From an uncultured Clostridia bacterium (GTDB lineage Bacteria > Bacillota > Clostridia > TANB77 > CAG-508): a DNA stretch of 64,000 nucleotides. Each line of letters begins with the position of its first letter. The stretch's first letter is position 1. The notes beneath the pieces are model-generated. The model was not told the DNA's origin and ran no database searches. It saw only the letters and a list, made by a program, of their open reading frames with translations. The position numbers and the translations under genes were made by a program. Of this stretch, positions 55,234 to 63,802 are shown in pieces. The stretch lies in assembly GCA_934183325.1 (NCBI GenBank), contig CAKPSH010000006.1:1-64000 (forward strand), in the 5' to 3' direction.

Positions 55234-56517
55234 TTACTTCGATGGAAATCCAATATTAGGTCTCATTCCACTTTGTATAAAATTGATTTTTCTAAAATTA
55301 TAAAGTAGTTCATTTAAATATACCAAGATAGTAATGTTATCATAACATAATAAAGCTAAGTCGCAAAGATACAATTCCACAACGTTTTCTTGACCTCTAA
55401 ATTTATCGTAAAAAGTAATTTTTTGTGAACTAACATCAAAATCGTATGTATAATGTGCAATTGCATTGCGTATATTTCTATCTATTTTAACACATTTACT
55501 AAAAGGTTCTTCAAAAATCAAAGATTCTAATCTCTTCGATTTTACTAATTTATTATATTCCTCAAAGTTTGAAACATTAGCTCCATCAGAAAAACTATCA
55601 TATGTTCCTCTTAAATAAATATTATTTAATCCTATTGCAATAGTTATCATATCTAATATTAATTCATAACTATCTTTATAAAAATTAATCATATCATCAA
55701 AACTTATCGTAGCAATTCCATAAATTTCTTTATCGAATTTTTCACGTAAATCTCCCAAGGAAATCATAACCATCGGAATATATTTTTCAAAGTTTTCTAT
55801 CCATCTTGAATAAATTTTTACAATTCTTTTTAAATTAAAATCAATTTCTTGATTTGTTTTTAAAAAATCTATAAATTTATATACTTCTAAAATAATTTCT
55901 TTATTCATCACTTTTTTTGATATTTCAATAAATTCATTAAGGGTATTAGGATCAAGTATTTTACTAAAGCCTATTACATTTGATTGGTGTAATGCCATTG
56001 CAACATCTAATTTATTTTTTACAGTAAAATTAGGCGAAAGTTTAAGTATAGGCTCACGTATTAATTCAATTTTATCATTAAAATATAAATCATAAAGTGG
56101 TCTTAGTACATTCCAATTGTTTATTTTAAAAAATATAAATTCTTCTATATGTTTAACTAAATTCATATAATCTTGTCCTGATTCGAACAAATTTACAGTA
56201 TCCATAAATGGCCCTGCCCCTTTAGAATACATTTGTTCAAAAGAAATATACTTGCTAATTTTTTTATGTGGTAATTCTACCGAAAAATCCGCATAATAAT
56301 CTATATTATCTAGACATTCTTCTATTTCTGTTGCATTATTAATTTCAAAAGAATTTTCAGTGGCAATTTTTCTAATTCCATTAATATTAACTTTACAATT
56401 GGGGCAGAAAAAACTAAATGGGATATCAAATTCACCCATTTGAAATCGAAGAAGTATATTAGTTTTACAAAAATTACATTTTATATATATTCTATTTATC
56501 ATAATTTCCCCCATCAC
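55234..56517 (-). CDS. Zinc-ribbon protein with HEPN-like C-terminus
   Basis: Up to 427 residues; an in-frame ATG at 56502 (INRIYIKC) is an alternative start. CNFCKTN and CPNCKVN form an N-terminal zinc ribbon. The rest is helical, and about residue 370 reads RNIRNAIAHYTYD, an R-x4-H HEPN-like motif. No catalytic domain of another kind is recognised. It is a lone cargo gene near the integrase end, possibly an RNA-targeting defence protein. Confidence 0.6.
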   Translation of the reverse strand: MMGEIMINRIYIKCNFCKTNILLRFQMGEFDIPFSFFCPNCKVNINGIRKIATENSFEINNATEIEECLDNIDYYADFSVELPHKKISKYISFEQMYSKGAGPFMDTVNLFESGQDYMNLVKHIEEFIFFKINNWNVLRPLYDLYFNDKIELIREPILKLSPNFTVKNKLDVAMALHQSNVIGFSKILDPNTLNEFIEISKKVMNKEIILEVYKFIDFLKTNQEIDFNLKRIVKIYSRWIENFEKYIPMVMISLGDLREKFDKEIYGIATISFDDMINFYKDSYELILDMITIAIGLNNIYLRGTYDSFSDGANVSNFEEYNKLVKSKRLESLIFEEPFSKCVKIDRNIRNAIAHYTYDFDVSSQKITFYDKFRGQENVVELYLCDLALLCYDNITILVYLNELLYNFRKINFIQSGMRPNIGFPSK

Positions 56518-56786
56518 ATAAATTAATTTTTATTTTATATTCATTCTCTGATAATAACTATATTCCATATACAAACAGTTTGCGTTCTTGTCAAAGAATT
56601 TAAAATTTAAAAATTAGTATCTAATAATTTTTCATAAATTTCTATTATTACAATACTTCTATTTAATATACTATTTATTAATATTAGCTTATTATTTAAT
56701 TTATCAACACCTCTATATTAGTTTAATATAGAAATTTTATACTTTTCCGATATTTCATCAAGTTTTTAAATAAGTTCCATTTTATT

Positions 56787-57458
56787 TTAATCATCACTTT
56801 TTCCAAATTCTTTTCGTTCATTATTATTAATTGCATCATTCAAATCTTTATATAAAGAACTTTTAGGCATAACATTTAGTTCGTCAAATTTAAAAAGAGT
56901 TCTTCCCTCTATATAATTTGCTAATCTATTATTAGAATATGCGATGGATCTTATTTCTTCAATCACTCCATCTATACCATCTTTTATTTCAATTTCTTTT
57001 TTGTACGCGATACTTCTTTTATATGAAATTAGCTTATTATCATTTTCTTGTACATATTTAACATTGATTTCTATATTTGGAGACATTTCACTTTTTAAAT
57101 ACATAACTACTCCTTGTGTTTCTTCTGATGGATATAACATAAATTCATTCTTGAAAATATCATCTAATTCAAAATTTGTTTGTTCATTATTATTCATACT
57201 TAAAAAATCTATTTTTATATTAGTTGCTCCGCTTTGACCATTATTTTTTATGTATAATACTAAAAATCCATTTTTTTCATATAACTTAAATGTTAATATT
57301 GGCTTTAAACTATTTATATATCTTCGATTAGCCTTTACGTTAGAAACGATAGTTATTATTACCGCAATAATTGCTACAACTAATGATAAAATTGAAATTA
57401 TATTTGATGTTGTGTTATCCTTTAGAAGACATATTATTTCTTGTAATTCATTTTCCAT
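56787..57458 (-). CDS. Single-helix membrane protein with beta-sandwich-like domain
   Basis: 223 residues. One membrane helix (IISILSLVVAIIAVIITIV, about 19-37), a basic ANRRYINS, then a beta-rich domain with LVLYIKNNGQSGATNIKIDF. The C-terminus is helical and charged. The layout resembles the protein at 44821-45639. Upstream 57459-57581 and downstream 56518-56786 contain no further genes that I can support. Confidence 0.65.
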   Translation of the reverse strand: MENELQEIICLLKDNTTSNIISILSLVVAIIAVIITIVSNVKANRRYINSLKPILTFKLYEKNGFLVLYIKNNGQSGATNIKIDFLSMNNNEQTNFELDDIFKNEFMLYPSEETQGVVMYLKSEMSPNIEINVKYVQENDNKLISYKRSIAYKKEIEIKDGIDGVIEEIRSIAYSNNRLANYIEGRTLFKFDELNVMPKSSLYKDLNDAINNNERKEFGKSDD

Positions 57459-57581
57459 TCAAAGTCCTCCCTATTTTTGTCATATCTTATCATTTTTTCT
57501 GCAATTTTTCCAGTAATATTTTTAATTTTGTTATATATGCATATAATATTGTTATATAATTATAATAAAATTTCATTCAAG

Positions 57582-57612
57582 TGTTGACATACGTGTTTAT
57601 ACGTAGTATAAT
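57582..57612 (+). promoter_or_regulatory. hicAB promoter with palindromic operator
   Basis: TTGACA (57582-57587) and TATAAT (57607-57612), 19-base spacer. Within the spacer TACGTG-TTTATA-CACGTA (57588-57605) is a perfect inverted repeat, well placed for autorepression by HicB. Confidence 0.65.
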
Positions 57613-57636
57613 GTATTACAGAAAGGAGGATATTAA

Positions 57637-57814
57637 ATGCATTGTAAAAAGCTAATCAAGTTGCTTCAGCAAAATGGTTGGCGAAAGATTTCACAAAACG
57701 GTTCTCATTTAAAAATGAGAAAACGGAAATCAAACTGAAATTATTCCCGTACATAGCGGAGATATTCCAATAGGGACAGCTGAAGCAATTCTAAAAAGAA
57801 CAGGGCTAAAATAA
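57637..57814 (+). pseudogene. hicA: HicA-family toxin, frameshifted
   Basis: ATG 57637 follows GAAAGGAGG and reads HCKKLIKLLQQNGWRKISQNG then SHLKMR; after AAAA at 57720-57723 the frame meets a stop. One frame over it continues GNQTEIIPVHSGDIPIG and ends TAEAILKRTGLK. The 178-base span is 59 codons plus one base, so one extra base (probably in the A run) inactivates it. HicA is a double-stranded-RNA-binding-fold mRNase with catalytic His in GSH, still present. An assembly error in the homopolymer is possible. Confidence 0.8.
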
Positions 57815-57944
57815 TTAGCCCTCCCTATTCAACTATATAATATTTCAGTTAAATGAGGGTAAAACTTTAATTTTATATTTTTTACTAGGGTTTGTTTGCT
57901 GTGCATTTATCTTCCTTTCTATCATATAAATTGGAGGTATAAAA

Positions 57945-58337
57945 ATGAAAAATCAATTAACTGTCTTTCCTGCCATATTTACTTTTGATGGTAAATATTA
58001 TAATGTTGATTTTATCGATTTAAAAGGATGTTCAACTTTTGGAAGCAGTATACAAGTTGCATATTCTATGGCTCAGGATGCTATGGGCTTATATTTGGAT
58101 AATATGACTAATTTTCCAAATCCCTCTTTAGATTTTTCTAATATCCCTTTAAAGGAAAATCAATTTGTTTCATTTATAAGTATTGACATGGATGACTACA
58201 GAAAAAAATTCAATAAAAAATCGATAAAAAAGACTTTGACCATCCCTGAATGGTTAAATTATCTTGCCGAAAAAAACGATATTAATTTTTCTCAAGTTTT
58301 GCAGGAAGCTTTAAAAGAAAAATTAAATATTGACTAA
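57945..58337 (+). CDS. hicB: HicB-family antitoxin
   Basis: 130 residues. VFPAIFTFDGKYYNVDFIDL and GCSTFGSSIQVAYSMAQDAM form the HicB RNase-H-like fold. KTLTIPEWLNYLAEKNDINFSQVLQEAL is a ribbon-helix-helix DNA-binding C-terminus, fitting the operator upstream of hicA. It lies 130 bases after hicA, farther than usual. With hicA broken it may persist only as a regulator or protection against other HicA toxins. Confidence 0.9.
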   Translation: MKNQLTVFPAIFTFDGKYYNVDFIDLKGCSTFGSSIQVAYSMAQDAMGLYLDNMTNFPNPSLDFSNIPLKENQFVSFISIDMDDYRKKFNKKSIKKTLTIPEWLNYLAEKNDINFSQVLQEALKEKLNID

Positions 58338-58399
58338 ATTTTTTAAAAATAATATAATATAAAAAATGCATTTAATATCCAAAAAAAGAGATTAAAAAG

Positions 58400-58428
58400 T
58401 AGATAGTTTTATAACTATCTATTTTTTA
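58400..58428 (+). terminator. Terminator after hicB
   Basis: TAGATAGTT-TTAT-AACTATCTA followed by TTTTTTATTTC. The rest of the gap to the integrase (58429-58655) holds a C-rich stretch with AACCC...CGGGTT near 58560-58576, and the integrase ribosome site. Confidence 0.85.
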
Positions 58429-58655
58429 TTTCTTATTTTTCATAAAAAGATTTCTTCATTTATTCTTTTAATTTTATATTTTATAACGTATACTGTACAA
58501 AAATCACACTATATTAACATTTTTTCTTTCCCCCTACACCCCAAAACTTTTCCTCCATAACCCCCTGTCGGGTTTTGTTTTCTTCCACAAAAATGTTACA
58601 ATAAAAACATAGTAATACAAACAATTACTAAAAACAACAGAAAGGAGGCAAAAAA

Positions 58656-59855
58656 GTGACAGGTAGTATTGAAAAGCGAGGAAAAAACAGTTACAGGCTA
58701 GTAGTATTCAAAGGATATGATCTAGACGGCAAACCAATAAGGCATCAAAAAACAATACACTGCAAGAAAAAATCAGAAGCACAGATAGAACTTGCAAAAT
58801 TTCTAACAGAAGTAGAAAGTGGACTAATAGTAGATGGAAACATCCCAACATTTGCACAATATGTGGAAATATGGACAAAGGATTATGCATTAAAAGAACT
58901 AGCACCGTCAACTTACTACAGATACAAACGCATGCTAGAAACAAGGATAACTCCATATTTTGGACATTATAAAATAAATAAAATCAAACCAACAGACATA
59001 ATGAGATTTTATGATTTGCTTGAAGAAGATACTCAAATTGTTAGAAGAAAAAATAATAATGGAAAGAAAACAAGAAAGCCATTATCTCAAAAGACAATAT
59101 TAGAGCACCATCGTTTGCTATCAGCAATGCTTCATAAAGCAGTATATTGGCAACTTATTGTAAGCAATCCTGCTGAACGTGTTCAACCACCGAAAACATC
59201 TAAGCCGTTAAGACGTCATTATGATGAAGAACAAACTAAAATTCTTGTTGATAATTTGCAAAAGTTAAAAGGCAATCAAATTAAATATCGTACTGCAATT
59301 TTACTTGATATTTTTACTGGAGCAAGGCTTGGAGAACTTGTTGGACTTGAATGGAACGATATTGATTTAAAAAATGGTATTATCAATATTAATAAGTCTA
59401 GTCAATATCTTTCTGAAAAAGGAGTTTTTACAAAATCTCCTAAAACAGAAAGTTCAATAAGAGATGTTGCAATACCTGATTTTATCGTTTCTTTACTTGA
59501 GGAATATAAGTTATGGTATGATGAACAAAAATCAACTGTAGGCGATTTCTGGCACGAATCTAATAGGCTATTTGTTCAAGATGATGGTAAACCTATTCAT
59601 CCATCTACAATTAGCAAATGGTTTGAACAGTTTGTTAAAAAGATTGGATTGCCTGTAATTAATTTTCATGGTTTAAGACATACAAATGCAACTCTTCTTA
59701 TTTCTCAGCAAGTTGATGTTGCAACAGTATCTGCTAGACTTGGTCATGCACAAATTACTACTACATACAATTTCTATGTTCACCCACTAAAATCTCATGA
59801 TAGGACTGCTGGAAATGTATTAGAGAATTTGTTAATTTCAAGCAAGGCAAATTAG
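58656..59855 (+). CDS. int: Tyrosine recombinase / integrase
   Basis: 399 residues from GTG 58656 behind AAAGGAGGC. The N-terminal arm-binding domain begins GSIEKRGKNSYRLVVFKG; a SAM-like core-binding domain follows (FAQYVEIWTKDY). The catalytic domain has Arg in FTGARLGELVGLEW, His-Leu-Arg-His in NFHGLRHTNATLL, and HAQITTTYNFYVH with the nucleophilic Tyr. It is the integrase of the 39750-60149 element and lies next to its right end. Confidence 0.96.
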   Translation: MTGSIEKRGKNSYRLVVFKGYDLDGKPIRHQKTIHCKKKSEAQIELAKFLTEVESGLIVDGNIPTFAQYVEIWTKDYALKELAPSTYYRYKRMLETRITPYFGHYKINKIKPTDIMRFYDLLEEDTQIVRRKNNNGKKTRKPLSQKTILEHHRLLSAMLHKAVYWQLIVSNPAERVQPPKTSKPLRRHYDEEQTKILVDNLQKLKGNQIKYRTAILLDIFTGARLGELVGLEWNDIDLKNGIININKSSQYLSEKGVFTKSPKTESSIRDVAIPDFIVSLLEEYKLWYDEQKSTVGDFWHESNRLFVQDDGKPIHPSTISKWFEQFVKKIGLPVINFHGLRHTNATLLISQQVDVATVSARLGHAQITTTYNFYVHPLKSHDRTAGNVLENLLISSKAN

Positions 59856-59988
59856 AAATTCAATATTATCTAAAAATCTTTTTTGTGACTCTCATATTTA
59901 TATTTTTTTGATTTACTTTGTTGCAAAAATGACTTTAAGAATTTTTATGAAATGAGATTTTCTTAGAGGTTCTATGTCAATTGGGAAG

Positions 59989-60008
59989 TTGATCCCCAAT
60001 TTCTCCCC
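59989..60008 (+). promoter_or_regulatory. 20-bp end repeat, right copy (possible integrase arm site)
   Basis: Exact copy of 39884-39903. Here it sits inside a near-palindrome TGTCAATTGGG...CCCCAATTTGACA (59976-60017). The 278-base gap 59856-60133 contains nothing else that I recognise. Confidence 0.55.
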
Positions 60009-60125
60009 AATTTGACATAATAGTGTTATTTTTAAGCATTATAGCAACCAATTTGAAGGTAGTAAAAAATCGCTACATCCATTCAAGCTGTAACGATTAA
60101 ATCAAAATTGTAAAGTAAAATCATT

Positions 60126-60557
60126 TCAAACTCGCCTTAGGGTTATGAGATTCAATTTCAAATCTCCAACTTCTATATAATCTTTTATAACTTCATTATT
60201 TGTATTTCTTAGTTGAACATTTACTCTGGCAACTAGTTCTTCTATGTGAAATGGTTTTGTTACATAATCATTAGCTCCATTATCAAATCCATTTAATTTA
60301 TCTTCCAACATATTTTTTGCTGTTAACATTATTACTTTTGATTTTATTCCTTCTTTTCTAAGCTCTGCAAGCACATCAAATCCATTCATTTTAGGTAACA
60401 TTACATCCAAAATAATTAAATCATATATATTTGTACTTGCATTATCAAGTCCATCTTCTCCATCAGTAGAAATATCAACTGCATATTTTTCTTTTCTAAG
60501 TCTGCTTGCAATGACATCAGCTAAATTAAATTCATCTTCTATAATTAATATTCTCAT
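60126..60557 (-). pseudogene. Response regulator truncated at the element boundary
   Basis: 143 residues: a full OmpR-type receiver domain (IIEDEFNLADV, LIILDVMLPKMNGF with the phospho-Asp, VIMLTAKN, ANDYVTKPFHIEELVAR), then VGDLKLNLITLRRV and a stop. The winged-helix output domain that should begin at this point is missing. The break coincides with the 16-bp repeat at 60134-60149. The left junction does not continue into a recognisable output domain, so the 3' half is lost or moved. No partner kinase is adjacent. Confidence 0.75.
60134..60149 (+). repeat. Right attachment-site repeat
   Basis: GCCTTAGGGTTATGAG, one mismatch from 39750-39765. It lies within the last codons of the truncated response regulator. 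Confidence 0.65.
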
Positions 60558-60645
60558 ACTTACTCACCTTATTTATATATACATTGTATAGATTAAACAG
60601 AGATTAAATTATTTATATTTTATCATATTTTCTTTAATTAACAAC

Positions 60646-60682
60646 TAAAATATACCGAATTTAACTATCTTAAATTCGGTAT
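60646..60682 (-). terminator. Terminator downstream of the 60690-61790 gene
   Basis: ATACCGAATTTAA-CTATC-TTAAATTCGGTAT (60652-60682), followed on the minus strand by ATTTTAG. Confidence 0.8.
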
Positions 60683-60689
60683 TAATAAT

Positions 60690-61790
60690 TTATTCTTTTT
60701 CTTCAACTTCATTAACTTTTTCTGTGGTTAGTTCTTTTTTCTGTTCATGTACTACAACTGGTTCATCATTTTCTCCCCTTGCATCTATTGCTTCCATAAA
60801 CTTTTTACTTCTTCTTTCTTCTTCAACTTCCTTTTCTACTCTTTTAGCTAATGATGTTGTTGCATCATACACTAACTCCTGTTCACCTAATTCATTTGTT
60901 CTTATATCTATATTCTGGTCTTTTAGGTCTTCTAACATTTTTGCTATTAAATTTGAGTTTCTATGTGTATTTTTTACTTTTGTATCATTATTTTCTAGAT
61001 ATTCTTTATACATTTTTTCCAGATTTAATTCTTTGTCTGTTAGTCTTACCTCTAAATGATAAACTTGTCGTGCTCCTTCATTCTTTCCTTTTATCTTAGA
61101 GATTAACGCCTCTCTTGCTGCTTGGTGTTCTCCAAATCCTAATCTTTCTAAGAATAATATGCTCTTTCCTTTCTTTTCTTTCTGTAATATTTCAATATAG
61201 CCCATTTTTTCCAATGTCTCAATCATCCTTACATTAACACCATGTGTATCTGTTTCAAATATTTGAGGATATACCATTTGTTTTCCATCTTTTGAAGGTA
61301 TCATTTTTCCTATATCTCTATACTCTTGTTGAAACCCTTGCATCATTGTTATTATATCTATTCCCATCAAACTTGCTTTTTCAGATTTACTATTTAGTTT
61401 TTTCATTTCTTGAATTCCTTTAATTGATGGATATTGTCCTATTTTTAGCTTTTTTGTTTTCACTACACCAAACATTGAATTTTTGCTTTTTTTCTCTGCT
61501 GCTATATCTACAAATCCTTTAAAAAAATTTGCACCTGCAATCCCAACTGCAACTGGTGTTATAGCTGGGACAATAAATTGAGCCACACTACTTCCAATTA
61601 TAGCACCTTGACTTGCTCCACTTTCAAGTATAATAGATAGAATCTCCGGATTTATAAGTATCGTACCTCCAATTACGACTTTCAATAGTGCTATACTCTT
61701 TTTCTTTATATTAGCAACTAACCTTTTATTATTTTTTTCACTATTAATTAATTTATTCTCTTTTACAACCATTGGTAATTTGTCATTCAT
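60690..61790 (-). CDS. Hypothetical protein with N-terminal hydrophobic region
   Basis: About 366 residues from ATG 61790 (an ATG at 61799 abuts the weak AGAGAG site). Residues about 30-95 hold two hydrophobic stretches (LLKVVIGGTILINPEILSII; IVPAITPVAVGIAG). The middle MKKLNSKSEKASLMGIDII and a winged-helix-like MIETLEKMGYIEILQKEKKG follow, then a Lys/Glu-rich tail ending EVNEVEEKE-like. I do not recognise the family. It lies 39 bases after ecfT with its own terminator, so it may share that transcript. Confidence 0.6.
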   Translation of the reverse strand: MNDKLPMVVKENKLINSEKNNKRLVANIKKKSIALLKVVIGGTILINPEILSIILESGASQGAIIGSSVAQFIVPAITPVAVGIAGANFFKGFVDIAAEKKSKNSMFGVVKTKKLKIGQYPSIKGIQEMKKLNSKSEKASLMGIDIITMMQGFQQEYRDIGKMIPSKDGKQMVYPQIFETDTHGVNVRMIETLEKMGYIEILQKEKKGKSILFLERLGFGEHQAAREALISKIKGKNEGARQVYHLEVRLTDKELNLEKMYKEYLENNDTKVKNTHRNSNLIAKMLEDLKDQNIDIRTNELGEQELVYDATTSLAKRVEKEVEEERRSKKFMEAIDARGENDEPVVVHEQKKELTTEKVNEVEEKE

Positions 61791-61828
61791 TTGTATCATC
61801 TCTCTTATATATGATTATAACATAAACT

Positions 61829-62407
61829 TTATTCTTCTGCATACCCTTTTGATTTAAAAGCATTTTCCATATCATCAACTCTTTTAAAAATTGAAACTAT
61901 CAATGGTACCAAAATTAGATTTATGTTTTTTACCATATTAATTCCTTCTGTATTAAATCCTTTTGATTTTAATGAATTTTTCATTTTTTCTGTTTCATCT
62001 TTTAATATTGGAATAAACGCAACTGCAATGCTTACCATTATCCCTATATCTTTTGTATTTACCTTAAATATTTTTAATGGCAATAACACATTTTCTATTG
62101 AAGTTGCTAATTTATTAGCTGTAAAGTTCTTCGTAAAAGTATATGTAATATTACATACAAGTACTAATCTTATAGCTATTAATATAGCATTATATCCAGA
62201 TACTAAAATAGCATTAATTACAAAAATTATACATATAAAAGGTAATAATCTAATAATACTTTTTATTGATTCCAATATGTTAATTTTTTCAATAATCATC
62301 AGGATTATGTTTATAATTGTTACTACAATTAACAATTTATAACTTTGTATACAAAATATCAAAGCAGTATATATAATAAATAGTATAAATTTTATTGTGT
62401 CTTTCAT
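61829..62407 (-). CDS. ecfT: ECF transporter transmembrane protein EcfT
   Basis: 192 residues, on the short side. Four or five hydrophobic helices, and the cytoplasmic coupling helices KMKNSLKSKGF and DMENAFKSKGYA, the two Ala/Ser-x-Gly-type motifs that contact the ATPases. It is third in the folT-ecfA-ecfT operon, 15 bases after ecfA. Confidence 0.88.
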   Translation of the reverse strand: MKDTIKFILFIIYTALIFCIQSYKLLIVVTIINIILMIIEKINILESIKSIIRLLPFICIIFVINAILVSGYNAILIAIRLVLVCNITYTFTKNFTANKLATSIENVLLPLKIFKVNTKDIGIMVSIAVAFIPILKDETEKMKNSLKSKGFNTEGINMVKNINLILVPLIVSIFKRVDDMENAFKSKGYAEE

Positions 62408-62422
62408 TTTTCTTCTCCAATA

Positions 62423-63196
62423 TTAAATAATTTCTGATAATTCAATATTAATCCCCTTATTTCTAAGTTTTAATAATAGTTGAACTTTAGGAGGAATTTG
62501 TATATTTTTGCTTTTTAAGAAATCTATATTTTCCAATATTTCACTTGACTTAAACTCTTTCACAATTTGCCCTTGTTCCATTACAAGAACTCTATCTGAA
62601 TATAAAATTTCATCCATAACATTTGTTGCATATATTATTGTATATCCATCTTCTTTTAATTTCTTTACAATTTCATATACTGTTTCTTTTCCTTCTGAAT
62701 CAAGCATTGCTGTTGGCTCGTCCATTACTAGATACTTTGGTCCCATACTTAAAACACTTGCAATTGTAACCCTCTGTTTCTGCCCCATTGATAAATCATA
62801 TGCTTCTTTATCTTTGTACTCATACATATTTACACTTTCTAAAGTTTTTTTTATTCTTTCTTCAGCATTATCTAAGCCTAAATTTTTAATTCCAAATAAC
62901 ATATCATCATAAACATTATTAAATATTATTTGATTTTCTGGATTTTGAAATACAATTCCTACCTTTTTTCTAATATCTATAAATTTCTTTTTATCGCCTA
63001 AATTGATGTTATCAACTAAAATATCTCCTTTAGTTGTTTTTGTAATTCCGCCAATTAATTTTAATAATGTAGACTTACCTGAACCATTTTTCCCTATTAT
63101 TGTTACAAATTCTTTTTCTTCTACCTTTAAATTTATGTCTTTCAAAATCATATTACCCGTCTTGTATTTAAAACTTACATCTTTTACTTCTATCAT
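62423..63196 (-). CDS. ecfA: ECF transporter ATP-binding protein
   Basis: 257 residues. Walker A IIGKNGSGKSTLLKL (about 35-49), Q-loop VFQNPENQ, signature LSMGQKQRV, Walker B YLVMDEPTAMLD. It powers vitamin uptake with EcfT. Only one ATPase gene is present, so it acts as a homodimer or a second EcfA is elsewhere. Confidence 0.93.
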   Translation of the reverse strand: MIEVKDVSFKYKTGNMILKDINLKVEEKEFVTIIGKNGSGKSTLLKLIGGITKTTKGDILVDNINLGDKKKFIDIRKKVGIVFQNPENQIIFNNVYDDMLFGIKNLGLDNAEERIKKTLESVNMYEYKDKEAYDLSMGQKQRVTIASVLSMGPKYLVMDEPTAMLDSEGKETVYEIVKKLKEDGYTIIYATNVMDEILYSDRVLVMEQGQIVKEFKSSEILENIDFLKSKNIQIPPKVQLLLKLRNKGINIELSEII

Positions 63197-63200
63197 TCTA

Positions 63201-63728
63201 TTATTCCTCTATGTATTTCTTTGTTATTGGCTCTAATATTTTTGTTATAGCCAATATAGTAATAATCTTTACTGGGTATCTAACAGCTTCAAGTGGTAAT
63301 TTTCCTGCTAACGCTACTAAATATGCTTTACCATAAGCTATATAAGACCATAAAGAAGATAAAAATAAATTACAAAATACAGATACTATTAATGTACTTA
63401 AAATTAATCTTATTACAAATTGTTTTGTACTTCTTTTTTCTCCTGGTTTTTTATATAGAAAAATTCCATAAATAAATCCATCAATTAATGAACTTATTGT
63501 ATACCCCACAAAATATTGACCTACAGGAAATAACAAAGCACCTATTAAATCTGCTAATCCTCCAATTAAAGTTGAATATTTTGGTCCTAACCATATTGCT
63601 GATAAAATTAGTGGAACAAATCCAAAACTAAAAGCAATATTTACAACTCTCACACTAAAAAATCTTGCTAATACAATATCTAAAGCTAAAAGTAGTGCTG
63701 ATAAAATCATTTTTTTTGTTTTTGACAT
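63201..63728 (-). CDS. folT: ECF transporter S component, folate-specific (FolT)
   Basis: 175 residues from ATG 63728 behind AAAGGAG; a longer frame to 63785 runs through the regulatory leader and is rejected. Begins SKTKKMILSALLLALDIVLAR FF-type, followed by six hydrophobic helices with SFGFVPLILSAIWLGPKY and AVRYPVKIITI. It binds folate or tetrahydrofolate for uptake. The THF riboswitch upstream supports the substrate. First gene of the operon. Confidence 0.9.
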   Translation of the reverse strand: MSKTKKMILSALLLALDIVLARFFSVRVVNIAFSFGFVPLILSAIWLGPKYSTLIGGLADLIGALLFPVGQYFVGYTISSLIDGFIYGIFLYKKPGEKRSTKQFVIRLILSTLIVSVFCNLFLSSLWSYIAYGKAYLVALAGKLPLEAVRYPVKIITILAITKILEPITKKYIEE

Positions 63729-63731
63729 AAT

Positions 63732-63781
63732 AAAAAATCTCCTTTCTTGTAAAATTAGAGTTTCCAAAAAGGAGATTTTTT
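63732..63781 (-). promoter_or_regulatory. Hairpin sequestering the folT ribosome site
   Basis: AAAAAATCTCCTTT (transcript order, 63781-63768) is the exact complement of AAAGGAGATTTTTT (63745-63732), which contains the folT Shine-Dalgarno and ends in T6. The structure could act as a terminator or hide the ribosome site, the expression platform of the riboswitch. Confidence 0.75.
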
Positions 63782-63802
63782 CCATTGTATTTTTCTCTTT
63801 TT

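Larger units (their letters stand above)
39750..60149. mobile_element. Integrative (mobilizable) element of about 20.4 kb carrying defence cargo
   Basis: Both ends carry the same 16-bp word with one mismatch in direct orientation (39750-39765 and 60134-60149). A 20-bp direct repeat lies about 120-140 bases inside each end. The right end holds the tyrosine integrase; inside are an excisionase-like HTH protein, DnaC- and replisome-organizer-like genes, MobC and an oriT-like hairpin, plus TnpV-like and defence genes. No relaxase or conjugation genes are seen, so transfer would need a helper. The right boundary cuts a response regulator gene. Confidence 0.75.

Noticed and set aside
63729..63785. 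An N-terminal extension of FolT from 63785.
   Set aside because: This stretch is the riboswitch expression platform, and the ribosome site belongs to ATG 63728.
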